A DNA stretch of 64,000 bases, taken from assembly GCA_026122225.1 (NCBI GenBank), contig JANEZZ010001873.1:1470019-1534018 (forward strand), written 5' to 3'. Positions 11,833 to 23,481 of this stretch are shown piece by piece. Both the position numbers and the translations under genes were made by a program. Each line of letters begins with the position of its first letter. Within the stretch, counting starts at the first letter, position 1. The notes below the pieces were generated by a model. That model saw nothing but the letters and a program-made list of their open reading frames with translations, made no database searches and was not told the DNA's origin. The DNA comes from Heloderma charlesbogerti. Taxonomy: Eukaryota; Chordata; Lepidosauria; Squamata; Helodermatidae.

Positions 11833-13740
11833 GCACAGAACTAAACACTGGTATTTTGTGTGAGCTCCTGCCTCACTTTCTGCTCCATGTTTAAACATTG
11901 CTCTAGTAATGTTTAAAGATCTGTATAGGTTCAAAAGTTAAAATAAGCACCTTGCTTGTTATGGGCCACACTTTGCATGGGGCTACAAGGGAAAGACATG
12001 ATGCATCATCCACCAATCTAGCTGTGGCAAAGAACTCAAAGGTAGAAACTGCAACTCAAGGGATTTCTGTGGGGCTAAGTTATTTGAGGACTAGAATTTA
12101 CTGATGGACAATAGTATCAGTTAGCTGAAAAAGAAATGTGGATCTAGCCAATAGTGAGTTTGATTAAGTCCTACTGATTTCAGCAGTACATGTTTCCAAG
12201 AAAAAGCAGCGGGGTGGGGTGGGGTGGGGTGGGAGGAAACCAAGGTTCACATAATGAGGTTTTAATGGTATTTGTGTGCCCATGTAGGGAAAGAATATGT
12301 TCAGTATGTTCCCATATCTTTCCACTACCATCTACAACCATACTGGTATCGTAAGACAGCATCACTGTATTGTGAGCATACGAGCAATAGTAGTGTCAGT
12401 ACAAAAGCATTGCCAACATTTCTAAATTGTTCAAGAGGGAAAGCCAAAGTAAACAACTCAAACCATCCAATCATGCACAAGAAAGCTGTGGGAAATATTG
12501 CTGTCTGGGGTCCATTCAATGCTTTCTTTTATGCTTTGTAGAGCAGTTGGGCTTTTCTATCATCACAACCTCTAAGAGAGAAGAGCAGTAGAAAGAGCTA
12601 TTTTATTATGAAATCACTGGTACTTTTAAGGATTATGTCCCCCAGATTAATTCACATTAATTAGGGGAACATAAAATAGAACTGTAGGCAATAAATTGCA
12701 TGTGGGGCTCTAGATACCCAAGACTAATTGTGATGCATCAACCAGGTACAATTTAGAAATAGTTAACAAATATAATACTTGATTTTTTTTTGCTTTTATA
12801 TAATATATTGACACTCTGGACAATATTTTGACACTATAGTCCTAAGTGTTTCCAGTGTTCTAGATGGAGAGCTTTGTAGTGGATATTATTAAATTGTCAG
12901 ACAGCACTGGAAAACCTCCCAAGTGGGCAGTTTACCTTGATTCATGAACACTGACATATTATGTGGGTTCTCTTTACGGATTTTCTCTTTGTTCATTACT
13001 CTGAATTGGCCCATGTGGACTCACCACAGCTGGGTAAAACATGAGTTGTTATGTCTTCATCTTCAGCAAACTGGGGTTTCACCCTCTACATCACGTATGT
13101 TTTCTGTAACAGAGTACATGTTGATGCTTTAATATCTTCTAAGGGCTGAACAGTCCCAGAACAGATTATATTTCCCATTTCCGTGAAACCATATTTTAAA
13201 AAGTTTTGCTTGCCATGTTAGAAAAGAGGCAGTACAACACACAACCATTAAGCATGTATGTTCACATGCTTCGTTTGGGATATAATTTATGTGCTCTAAA
13301 ATACAGCCTCTGTTCTTTGCAAGTCTGGGGGAAAAATAGCATACACTGAAAACAGAAAGAAAATGTTTTTTTTCCAGTTTAAGGATAGCCCAAGCCAGCT
13401 ATTGATATTCAAACTACAAACCCCCCTTTTGATTTTGTTGGAGGTTTCTATGTTCGCTCAAGCTCCAAAATGCTAGGAAATTACAGCTGTTACGGGTCAT
13501 GTCCTTAACAGAAGGCAATATGGATATGGTATGGCATTCTATGCTGTGTCTAGTTCCATCTTCACCACTACCTTGGAGTTGGATGGCTGTCAGTGGCAGA
13601 GTGGTACACCTAATTCCCAGATTGCTCTGTTCCCTGGAGTAGATACATGGAGCCTATGAAGCTATCATGCAATTGAAGCTACCATTCCACATTACAAGTA
13701 CCCAACTGGCAACCAATACTATCCACATAGATTCTATGCC
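11833..13740. other. Stretch without recognised features
   Basis: Apart from a short (GGGGT)n run at about 12210-12232, I see no supportable gene or repeat. Small ORFs on both strands have no family resemblance. Confidence 0.5.
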
Positions 13741-13830
13741 ACAGAATGATAGAGTTGGAGGGGATCTTGAAGATCATCCAGTCCAACCCCCTGCTCAGTG
13801 CAGGATAACGACAAGTAAATCATTCCTCTT
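13741..13830 (-). mobile_element. CR1 LINE 3' end fragment, antisense
   Basis: The stretch carries the CR1 3' signature: GGTTGGACT(C/A)-type text in reverse complement, visible as CATCCAGTCCAACCCCCTG, preceded by the Tyr-box-like ATGATTCT motif. It is about 90 bp long, from the extreme 3' end. Confidence 0.7.
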
Positions 13831-13925
13831 TATTCCTCCTATACATAGGTTGGCATCAATTGAGGCTCCCCCCCTTTTAACTGCTGGGGAGGGGGAAAGG
13901 AGGATTTGGGTAGGAAGCAGATGGG

Positions 13926-14370
13926 GAGGGAACTAGGGATATACTTACCTGCCATTCTGGCGGGGGGGGGTCCACGGGGGGGCAGGCGATCTGTCCCTCC
14001 CCCTGGAATCCTTGCTGGCTGACTCCGCTCTGCGGTGATTCCGCGGAGCTGCCGGCTGGCTCCGGAGCGCCAATGATACGGCTGCCATTGCTGTATCGCT
14101 GGCTTGGCTGACTGACTTCAGACACAAATGGCATCCGCTATGGGCTTTACGGCCACAAATGGCGTCTGTTATGACATTTACGTCTGGGGTTTTTCATGCG
14201 ATAGGCTAGCCTATCACATCGCGTGGGGTTTTTCATGTGATAGGTGAGGAGGATCCGGCTCCGCGTGGGTCTGGAGAGACGTGGAGGTAGGTGGGACCAT
14301 TCCATGTTGGAGTCTGTGGTGGCGTCCATTGGAATCCGTGGCAGAATTCTCTAACATCCCTAGAGGGAAC
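13926..14370. mobile_element. Short hAT-like non-autonomous element with exact 8-bp target duplication
   Basis: The element at 13934-14362 starts TAGGGATAT and ends ACATCCCTA. It is flanked by GAGGGAAC at 13926-13933 and 14363-14370. An ACTTACCT motif (complement of a splice donor) lies at 13943-13950, with a GAGGTAGGT at 14284-14292. The interior includes ATGGCGTC-type arms and a GATAGGCTAGCCTATC hairpin near 14200-14218. At 429 bp it is a reduced relative of the elements at 17700 and 32661. Its 3' end (GCAGAATTCTCTAACATCCCTA-type) matches that at 1271-1292. Confidence 0.85.
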
Positions 14371-15351
14371 TATTTAATCTCCCCATGTGGGGTGGTTCTA
14401 ATCTAGATCAGTTTCTTTAGAGTACAATCCTATGGGTTGTGCTCTCGATAGACAGAGGGCATCAAGTTCAGAGCCTCCACCTATGCTGTGCCCTGCTGGC
14501 AACAGGCAGGCAGGGCAGGAGGAGGACAGAGGTGATTTCTCCTCCGTTGTTCCATTTAAGACCTTTTCTGCATGAGGCTGCCAACTACCTGTTAATCCAC
14601 TGAATTTACTTTAGTTTTGTCGCAGAATTGAGATCCGAGCTCGACACAAAAAACTTTTCCTTTCCACCACATGACCTCTAGGTAGCACTGTGCTATAGTG
14701 GAATGAGCAAATACACAAGAGAAAATTGTGCTTTCTTTCACTTTCACAATTAAATGCTGCATTTTCCCTGCTCTAAAAAACCTTGATGAAGGTGCTGGTT
14801 AGGCACAGAAGCAAAGCTGGAGGGTCACAACGTCATCTAACTGGAAGGTCACCATGACTAGGGAATGATGAGTGCACGAGAAATTCCTCCTGTGGAAAAG
14901 CCCTCAATCACAAAAAGCAGTTAGACAGGCCTCTGCGTTTGCTGGTCTCTCCTCTCTCCTCATATCCCCACCCAACAGCACACCCCCTCTGCTCCATCTC
15001 TGACTCGTATTATGAGGTCATAGTTGCATCCTAGTAAGAGAAGATTTCTGCAGTGGCTGGAAGTAGGGATGTACGACTGCAAGGGAGGAGCAGATGTGGG
15101 AGGGAAGATCCATGATCAGATCTCTTCCTCCATGTGTAGAGCTCCGTATACAGGCACAGAGGAGGAGATTGGCAGCATCCAATGGTACTTCAGATGCTCT
15201 CTAGGGGGCACAGGGTTGGTCTCTCCCTGTATTTTGCACAGTCGTTGTTTAATTAATGTTGAATGTTTGGTTTGAATGAAAACTTGTTTGTATTTTAAAA
15301 ATTCAATACAATCATTAAAAAGAAGAAAAGAACAGGCCCTTGCACACTATG
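14371..15351. other. Stretch without recognised features
   Basis: A possible orphan element end, TAGGGATGTACGA, occurs at about 15064. No matching partner or target duplication is seen. No coding signal. Confidence 0.45.
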
Positions 15352-15484
15352 GGTGGTATCCAATGTTAGTCCTATCTAGAGTGGACCCATTGAAATGAAT
15401 GAGACTTAAGTTAATCGCAACTAACTTGAGTCCCATTCATTTCAATGGGCCTAGTCTACGTAGGACTAACACTGGATACTATCT
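15352..15484. mobile_element. Foldback MITE-like palindrome
   Basis: Inverted arms of about 60 bp face each other: TATCCAATGTTAGTCCTA on the left, and TAGGACTAACACTGGATA on the right. The centre is near 15418. No coding capacity; no clear target duplication. Confidence 0.7.
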
Positions 15485-15957
15485 AATTTATGAAACGCGA
15501 AATGTGTAGTTTGACCCTTACATGCTAAGTCATGAGGGCAATGTAGTTTGTCTTTTACCTGATTTATCTTCAGTTTTTAATGTCATTTCTTTTGTTCTCT
15601 TTGGACACACATCTTTTCTTGGTTTCATTCTTATCTGTCTGAGCATTCTTTTCCATATCTATTAAAGATCTGTTAATCTTCACCTCTTTCAACTTTAGTT
15701 CCTCAAAAATATGTCTTGGTTCTTCTTATGTTTTCTTTTTTTCTCCTTCCTCTCTGTCTTGTTATTCATTCTTTTAATAATGATATAAATCACTTAAGAA
15801 CATAAGACAAGCCATGCTGGATGAGATCAAGGGTTCATCTAGTCCAGCACTCTGTTCACACAGAGGCCAACCAGGTGCCCTCAGGAAATCCAGAAGCAGG
15901 ACATGAGTGCAACAGCACCCTCCCACCCATGTTCCCCAGGAACTGGTGCACATGGGC

Positions 15958-16275
15958 TTACTGCATCTGATACTGGAGATAGCATATAGCCATCAGGAAC
16001 CCACTTTCAAAGTAATCCAAATTGGTGGCTATCATTACATCATGTGGAAGTGAATTCCATAGTTTAACTATGCACTGTCTGAAGAAGTCCTTCCTTCTAT
16101 CTGTCCTGAATCTCCCACAAATCGGCTTAATGGGATGACCCTGGGTCCTAGTATTATGAGAGAAAGAGAAAAATGGCTCCCTAGTTGCCCTTTTCTGCAC
16201 TTTTTCCAACTCTACAATATCCCTTTTTAGGTGCAGTGACCAGAACTGTACACAATATTCTAAGTGTGGTTGCAC
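15958..16275 (-). pseudogene. CR1 reverse-transcriptase C-terminal domain relic
   Basis: The 105-codon frame contains [10 protein letters not shown] and an EKVQKRAT block, the conserved post-RT region of CR1 LINE proteins. The HTRTQGH and RTDRRKDFF stretches follow the family. It joins a second relic of the same LINE at 16649-16386 in the same orientation. It is part of a dead element. Confidence 0.82.
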
Positions 16276-17234
16276 TGTAGATTTTTATAAGGGGAATATG
16301 ATCTTGGCAGTTTTATTTTCAATTCCTTTCCCATTTTTTCCTAACATGGGAAAATTGCCTTTTTCACAGCAGCCCTACACTGGGTCTACATTTTTATTGA
16401 GCTGTCCACCACAAACCCGAGATCTCTTTCTTGGTCAGTTATTGCTAGCTCAGATCCCATCATATACTTAAAGTTGGGATTTTTTGCCCCAACATGCATC
16501 ACTTTACAGTTGCTTACATTGAATCCCATTTGCCATTTTGACGTCCATTCTCTCACTTTCAAGAGATCCTTTTGGAGCTCTTCACAATCCCTTTTTTGTT
16601 TTAACCCCACTAAATAATTTGGCATCATTAGCAAATGTGGCCACTTCATTGCTCACTCCTAATTCTAGATCATTTATGAATACAATGAAAAGCATTGATC
16701 CCAATACAGATCTCTGTGGTAGCTCACTGTTTACATCCCTCCTTTGGAAGAATCTACCATTTAGTCATATTCGCTGCTTTCTGTTCTTTAACTAGTTACT
16801 GATCCATGAGAGGTCCTCTTATTCTATGACTGCTATGTTTGCTCAGGTGTCTTTGGTGAGGAACTTTGTCAAAAAGCCTTGAAAGTCCAAGTAAACAATT
16901 TCTACTGGATCACCTCTGTCTCTATGTTTATTGACACCTTCAAAGAACTCTAAAAGGTTAGTGAGATTTGACTTTCCTTTGCAGAAGCCATGTTGATTAT
17001 TTTTTTTGGCAGGGATTGTCCTTCTATATGCTTACTAATTTTATCTTTAATAATACTTTCAACCAATTTAACTGGAACAGACTGTAAGCTAACCTGACTT
17101 TACTTTCCCAGATCCCCCTGATCCCTTTTTAAAAATTGGTGTTCATTGGCCATTCTCCAATCCTTTGGTACAGAGGCTGATCTTAGGGACATGTTGCATA
17201 TTTTTGATGGAAGATCAGCAATTTCATATTTGAG

Positions 17235-17591
17235 TTATTTAACAACTCTAGGTTGGATACCATCTGGGCCTGCTGCTTTATTTTCTTTCAATTTCTCAAT
17301 AAGGTTGAGAATTTCATCTTTTGTTACCTCTGTTTGCCTCAGATGCTCAGACTCCCTTCCTGAAAACATCAGTTCAGGCACAGGTATCTGTCCTATATCT
17401 TCTGCAGTGAAGACCGATGAAAATAATCCATTCAGCTTCTCCGCAATGTCCTTATCCTCCTTTAGTACTCCTTTAACTCCATTGTCATCCAATGGTCCAA
17501 CTGCCTCCCTAGCTGGTTTTCTGCTTCTGAGTGATACATTTAAAGAATTATTTATTGTTGGTCTTGATGTTGTCAGTGATATGCTCCTCAA
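17235..17591 (-). pseudogene. CR1 pre-RT/RT N-terminal relic
   Basis: The 118-codon frame contains the linker NGLFSSVFTAED and the RT entry motif AAGPDGI, both typical of the CR1 clade just before the first RT block. It lies 100 bp from the border of the inserted hAT-like element and in the same orientation as the relics at 15958-16649. Confidence 0.82.
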
Positions 17592-17691
17592 AATGCTTTT
17601 TTTTGCATCTCGTGTTGTCTCCTTGCATCTCCTTTTTGCAAGCTTGTGCTGCCTTTTGTTTTTCTCATTTCTGAAGGAAGCTTAATTTTCT

Positions 17692-18677
17692 CTAATAGCT
17701 AGGGATGTACGAAAGTCACTTACCTGGTCTCGCAGCTTGCTTCGCGGTGGGGGGGAGGCGCTTCGCTTCTCCCCCCGAAGTTCAGGCCAGGGGGGGAGAC
17801 TTCCCGCCTCGCCCGGCCGAAATTCAGGCCGGGGGGGAGGCTTCCCACCTCGCCCGGCTGAAATTCAGGTCGGGGAGAAGCGCCCCGTCTCCCCGGCCGC
17901 GAACTTCAAAAGAAATGTAAAAAAAAAAAAGCAAAAAGCCCCGTGATAGGCTACGTAACGATTTACGTAGCCTATCGCGGCTAGATCTGCAAAGTCAGCT
18001 GTGATAGGCTACGTTAATCGTCACGTAGCCTATCACGGGTGACTTAAAAAAAAAAAAAGTGCGTACGCAAATTGCGGCCCCCATAGGGAGTCGCCATTCG
18101 CGTTCCCTATTTGGTCCCTGTAGTCTACGTAAAGATTTACGTAGACTACGGCGAAAATAAGGGCAACGCTATTTGCATTGCCCTTATTTTCGCCGTAGTC
18201 TACATAAATCTTTACGTAGACTACAGGGACCAAATAAGGAACGCGAATGGCGGCTCCCTATGGGGGCCACCATTAGCGTACACGCTTTTATTATTTTTTT
18301 TTAAAGTCACCCATGATAGGCTACGTGACGATTAACGTAGCCTATCACGGCTGACTTTGCAAATCTAGCTGTGATAGGCTACGTAAATCGTTACGTAGCC
18401 TATCACAGGGGCGTGTTTTTTTTTTTACTTTTCTTGTAATGGCGGTGGCCGAAAGACCGGCTGCCGCCCCCGCCCCTGACGAAGACCTGCCGAACCGCAG
18501 CCGGGACCCGCCACCGGGAGCGACATTCGTGAAAGGTAAGTCCCATCCTGGGGGGGTGGCGGGGGGCAGGGGGGTTGCAGAGAATTTCTCCCCGAACAAC
18601 CTTCGGAGGACCGAATGCATTGGCACTCACCCCCCCGAAGTTTCGGGGAGAAATTCTCCCCCATCCCTACTAATAGC
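17692..18677. mobile_element. Palindrome-of-palindromes hAT-like element, archetype copy with exact 8-bp target duplication
   Basis: The 970-bp element at 17700-18669 starts TAGGGATGTACGAAAG and ends CATCCCTA. It is flanked by CTAATAGC at 17692-17699 and 18670-18677. Its core is mirror-symmetric about 18172-18174. In order: hairpins at about 17942-17980 and 18001-18039; GCAAATTGCGGCCCCCAT arm; a GTAGTCTACGTAAA hairpin (18119-18151); a central AAGGGCAACGCTATTTGC palindrome; and then the same series in inverse order, ending with hairpins at 18315-18350 and 18370-18405. GC-rich arms of about 200 bp lie outside the core. The left one has an inverted AGGTAAGT at 17718-17725 and the right one AGGTAAGT at 18534-18541. 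The last 90 bp contain a further inverted repeat around CCGAA. No transposase. The terminal TAGGG fits the hAT YARNG rule, and 8-bp duplications fit hAT (also P or Merlin). It inserted into an antisense CR1. Confidence 0.9.
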
Positions 18678-19160
18678 TTCCTTGACCCTGTGTGTTAACT
18701 ATGCTGGTGACCTCTTGGACTTGCTGCTACTTTCCTCACCTGTGGTATACATTTTAGCTGAACTTCTATTACTGTGGTTTTGAGTAACGTCTAAACATTT
18801 TGAAGGGATTTAACCCCCTTGACTCCCCCTTTCAACTTCCTTTTCACCCATTCCCTCATTTTAAAGAAGTTTCTTCTTTTTGAAGTCAAAACGTGATCTT
18901 GTTGGACTTCCAATATTTCACTTAAATATTAAATGGGATATCACTGTGGTCACTGTTTCCAGTTGGTTCAACAACATTCAGATCTCATTCTAGGTCCTGG
19001 GTGACACCACTTAAGATGAAGTGAACACCACTTAGGACACCACTTCTGTGCCAATGACCTGAAGATCTACTTCTGATTTATCTTTGTCATTTTCTAATAT
19101 AAAGCTTGCCTTGTTGCTCTTTCTGATGGGGTATTTTCTCATTACTCAAAATTCAGCTAT

Positions 19161-20944
19161 AGGTCTGTCCTTCTTGTGCATGCAGACAGTCTTCCTTTTC
19201 TCCCATTCTGGGTAATGTTTCTATTCTTTCTTCTCCCTAAAAATATAACCTTAGGATCCTTGATTCCTCCCCCTTTCTTCTTCTGTCTTTAATTAAAGAT
19301 ACTGGGTTAAATCCAGCTTCACATGAGCAGACTCCCTGTCCCCTCCTCCCCCTGCAGACTCCCCCATGCCTCCCAACTCTGTTCTGGAAGGTCCCCCAAC
19401 CCTGCAGAGGGGGGTGGGGCTGCAGAGGGAAGAGGAAACCCACTGATGGAAGACCACCACTGGATTCAAGCCATTGCTGTTTCAAATATGTAAATATTAC
19501 TTAATTTTTTTTATTTTTAATCTTCTTCTACTGGCTTATTCTTTTTCATTCTTATTCTTTCCTGGCTTGACAATTAAGCTGAGCTTGCTATTTCAAAGAA
19601 AGCATATCTCATCTTCTCTGTGAGTTTTCATTGTAGTAACTTTACTGATCTGAGTAGTGACTAGGATATAGCTGAGACGTAAGAACTTGCCAGCAGATGT
19701 AGAAGATTATAGACAGGACTGTCTATGTGCCTGGGTTTAATAAAGCCTTCAGTTAACTCCTAACTGAAGTAATTGTAAAAACTCCTTTACAAGGACCTTT
19801 GCCAGCAAGCCAAGCAGGAGTAAACATGGCTTGATTTCAGCTGTGTTTGTTTTTTTATATATATATTTGGAAATACTATCTCAATAAACGTAAGTATAAT
19901 ATTTCATACTGAAATAGCACCCACCCTCTTTTTGCTTTCACTGTCATCGTAAGTGACATAGTGGGACAAAGAGGCTAGGCATTTCAGGACCAGGGAGATT
20001 AGTCTAAATCTCCCTCTTTGGGTTTTTCAAATGTTGACAACTATGTTAACTGAAAATCAAGCTATAATGAAATCAAGAAACTCATTTTATTCATACAATT
20101 ACTTCATATCTTTTGAAAAGTCAGCTAAATAAAGTTGTGCTTTATCACCACATTCTTGTTAGAAGTTCAGATAATCTGGCTGTCCTTGTTTCTACTGAAA
20201 ATGCTGATGTCAAAGACATAAATGGAATCCCTCTCTCATTTACTATGTATTAGCACTAATACATTTTTCAACATTAATCCTCTGAGCAAATGAAACATTG
20301 ATAGTCTGGAACACTAATGGGATACGTTAATTGCAATAGTATAAGAAAAGGAGATTAGCAAAATGCAGCGTGGAAAGAGAAAATGAGATTAAAAGTGGCA
20401 TTTTGGCTGCAGTCCTTCAGGCTATATAAAAATACAAGATGATTAGGCAAGGAGAAATGGAAAACCAATACATGAAAAACGTGATGAAGAGGTGGGGAAA
20501 GCCAGTTGTAAATGGAGAAACTGGATAAAGATTAGCTCAATAGTAGCGAGATGAAATAGAAACCTCAGCAATAAATATTACTGCAGTAGTTTACCAATAG
20601 GAAACTATTTTCTCTAGAACAGAAGATGTCACTGATGGAAACTGATCCTGGAATATACTACCCACGAGAGCAGGATGATTGTCACCAGAGGAATGACCCA
20701 CATTATAGCCTAATCAGAAATATAGAAAATGTGTCTGTAAATGTGAGTTTGAGCATTTTTTTTAGCAAATGTTGGTGAATAGCACCCCCCCACACACAAA
20801 GATCATACAGATGTTGAATTAATTTTTGGCATGTGCAAAGCTGAATCTATAATGGTTAACATTTAAAAGTCAGGAAAACCAAATGACCACAATATCATCA
20901 CAATATCAAGTATTGCTACATTATTTTATGTTACTGAAATATAA
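19161..20944. other. Stretch without recognised features
   Basis: AT-rich, with no ORF of recognised family, RNA or terminal repeat. Part of 19161-19300 could still belong to the antisense CR1. Confidence 0.45.
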
Positions 20945-21141
20945 TGGTTGGATCCAGACTTAGTCATACTTAGGGAAATTAATCATGACTAACTTGATTT
21001 CAGGGTCTACTCTCAGTACGACTACATCTGGATCTAACCTAGGGTTTCCCTCAGCATGAAGGATGGATACATGGTACATTACTTACATCCCTTGATACCA
21101 ATGGGTTTACTCTATGTATGACTAAGTCTGAATCCAACCCA
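20945..21141. mobile_element. Small foldback MITE with inverted ends
   Basis: GGATCCAGACTTAGTCATAC near 20949 is answered by GTATGACTAAGTCTGAATCC near 21115. A nested inverted arm (CATCTGGATCTAACC) lies at about 21027-21040. It is about 195 bp, non-coding. Confidence 0.65.
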
Positions 21142-21813
21142 ATATATAAAATTAAACAATTGCATGATCTGTGGTTGATGGACCCTATTTTCTGCTATTT
21201 CTAGGTATTACTTTGTATGTCTTAAGGAGTGAGGTATTTATATAAGTAAAATCACTGCCCATAACAACAACAGGAGGTTGGATTGAAATCCTTGGTTACA
21301 GCAGTGGAAGAACACTGCTTGTGGGAATGGGACTTCCATGAACTGTCCCCTCCTTGCAGTCCCCTGCATGCCCTCCAACCCTCTGGAGCAGTCCTGTTCC
21401 AAAAATCAGTGTCCTTTCCATGGTAGAACCAAGGGTCTGGGTCCAACTTGTACAATTTATGAAAAGAGTGGTTTAATGAATCTACAGATGACAGTCCCAC
21501 AGCAGTACAAGCCACATATTTACACATATTTATTGATTTATACAAATGAAGTTCCCCACTTACCAGGAAAGGAATTTTATCTGCTTTCCAACTGGCAGAC
21601 AGGGGGCAGGGTTTTTGCCTTCCTCATTGCAAAATTATTCCCTGTGTAAATAAGTTGATCTATACTTAGGTGATCAGCCTTGGATTTTGTATTGTATCTT
21701 GTTTACATCACAACTCCATGGGTGTAATAGGCACTGGGCTGGATCAATTTGGGAGGGGGAGCAGAATCTGGCTCCCCACTCCCCCCCCCCGTGGAGATCC
21801 CCTTAAGGAATCT

Positions 21814-22588
21814 TAGGGATGTGGCATCAAGACCAGGCCAGCACGTTGGCTATGAGCTTGCCATATACAAGGTGGTGAGAAAGGGGTTCACATTAGTGGT
21901 CTGTACCATGCTGGGCCCCTGACTTTGCCATCCACCACCAATGCTCTGGCCAGGAAGGGGAATTGGATAGCAGTCAGGCTGCCCAATGGCAAGATCCATG
22001 CCTTATGTCTCTGCCAATCCTATCCAGACAAATAATAACATTGTGACCAGTTGAATAACCCAATTAAGTTTGTGGATCTGGGGATGGACGGACTCACTTC
22101 CATCTGTCCGCACCAGGTGCTCGCTGAACTGCTGCCTGCCCCAGCTCGCCATGCTGTGTGAGCTGCTGCATAGCCCAATGAACATCCGATGAGCACCCAG
22201 TGGCTGTCCATCCCCTTAGCAAGCTGCCATTTTGCGTAAAAATGGCAGCTCAAGTTTTCCCATAAAAGTAATATTGTGTAAATGGAGGCTGTTAAGGGGC
22301 CATTTACGCAACATTACAGGCGTAAATAGACCATTTACACCTGTAATGTTGTGTAAATAGCTCCTTTACAGCCTCCATTTACGTGACATTACTTTTACAG
22401 AAAACCCTGAGCCACCATTTTTTTTCACAAAATGGCTCGGTGTGGGGCTGGGCAGCCACTGGGCACTTGCAGATGGCCTAGTAAGCACGTGGTGGCTTGG
22501 TGAGCAGGGTCCAGGAAGCTGAGCAGGGGTGGGGGGTGGGGGAGTCCACCAGACTCCACCCCCTTCTCGGACTCCTGCGACATCCCTA
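21814..22588. mobile_element. hAT-like element with an unrelated foldback core
   Basis: The left end TAGGGATGTGGC begins at 21814 and the right end CGACATCCCTA finishes at 22588. Flanks AGGAATCT (806-813 side) and GTGAATCT (right side, one base offset) may be a degraded target duplication. The centre (about 22215-22435) is a long palindrome of TGTAAATGGAGGCTGT, ACATTACAGGCGTAAATAG and their complements, centred near 22328. GC-richer arms lie outside. The termini match the 17700 family, but the core hairpins differ in sequence and there are no AGGTAAGT motifs. No transposase coding was seen. Confidence 0.7.
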
Positions 22589-23300
22589 TGTGAATCTGGT
22601 TTGTTCCTGTCATCCACCGCAAGGGCACAGTTAGACACTGCACCACACAAAACATTTTATATGCTGCACATCTATTTACAAAACTCCCAGGGTGGTTTGC
22701 AACAATCTTATAAACAATATAAAATACAATAAAATTCAATATTATTGCATCAGAACCCATACAAGCCAAACAGAGTGATAAAACTAGCAGAATAAATATT
22801 CATTACAGCATTGTTCCTCAAGCAACACCAGTCCTTTTCACTCATTAGTTCCTGTCCTCCATGTGTACAATCAATGTGCATACAGCTGGGGAGGTGGTGG
22901 CAGCAGGATCTGGCTCCTGCAATACCTGCATTCAAACACGTCTGCAATATCTGTACAGGCATACAAGAGTAACTGTGTTGGAAGCATTTCACATGATTTA
23001 GAACCCTGCTTTTTCAGGGTTCCTGATCTCATGGAGCATTGCCTGCATGCGTATAACCATACACACATATGTAAGTAGGCACATGGCAGACATGTGTTTG
23101 AACACATGTATAGCTGGGGTGGGTGGGTAGGATGGAACCTTCAGCTACCCACTGTCATGTGTTCATCGCATATGTCTCCAAATACCCCAAAAGCGCTACA
23201 GTGGTGCAGGAATGAAAACATTCTGATGGTCTTGCTGAGTTTCAAACTGTTTTCCACGAGGAGGCCCAATTCTGGCAAAACATTGCAATAGAAGACCTAT
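22589..23300. other. Stretch without recognised features
   Basis: Short ORFs on both strands overlap and lack family resemblance. No RNA or terminal repeat supported. Confidence 0.45.
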
Positions 23301-23304
23301 CTTT

Positions 23305-23481
23305 AGGAGAAGAGTGGTAGTTCAGTGGTAAACCACATGCTTTGCATGCAAAGGGTCCCAGATTCAATCCCTGGCATCTCCAACTACAGACCTTGGAGAA
23401 CTACTGCCAGTCAATGTAGTCAGTATTGAGCTAGATGAACCAGTTTTCTGACTTGGTATAAGGCAGCTTCCTATGTTCCTA
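23305..23481 (+). mobile_element. tRNA-derived SINE with a CR1-like tail
   Basis: The head has tRNA promoter-like boxes: GGTAGTTCAGTGGTAAACC (A box region) and GGGTCCCAGATTCAATCCC (B box region, GATTCAATCCC). After about 90 bp of body it ends in a GCAGCTTCCTATGTTCC tail that resembles the CR1 3' ends here (TTATGTTCTT). This suggests CR1-driven mobilisation. A related antisense copy lies at about 47290-47560. Confidence 0.7.

Larger units (their letters stand above)
15795..19160 (-). mobile_element. CR1 LINE, antisense, decayed, split by a hAT-like element
   Basis: Reading the minus strand, a long CR1-type pol relic runs from about 19160 down to 15795. It is interrupted at 17700-18669 by an inserted palindromic element. 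Coding relics include the stretch before the RT with KAAGPDGIQPRVVKE-like text (minus 17591-17235), an RT C-terminal part at minus 16649-16386 (KQKRDCEELQKDL, ITDQERDLGFVVDSS) and the C-terminal domain at minus 16275-15958 ([16 protein letters not shown]). The 3' tail ends in the TTATGTTCTT motif near 15795. Several frameshifts and stops separate these segments. The upstream limit near 19160 is a guess. Confidence 0.8.

Noticed and set aside
18033..18335. ORFs with a VVYVKIYVDYGENKGNA-type repeat on both strands
   Set aside because: Same cause: the palindromic core translates similarly on both strands.
23305..23380. Possible tRNA gene
   Set aside because: A and B box-like text is present, but the cloverleaf stems do not close and a CR1-like tail follows; a SINE is the better call.
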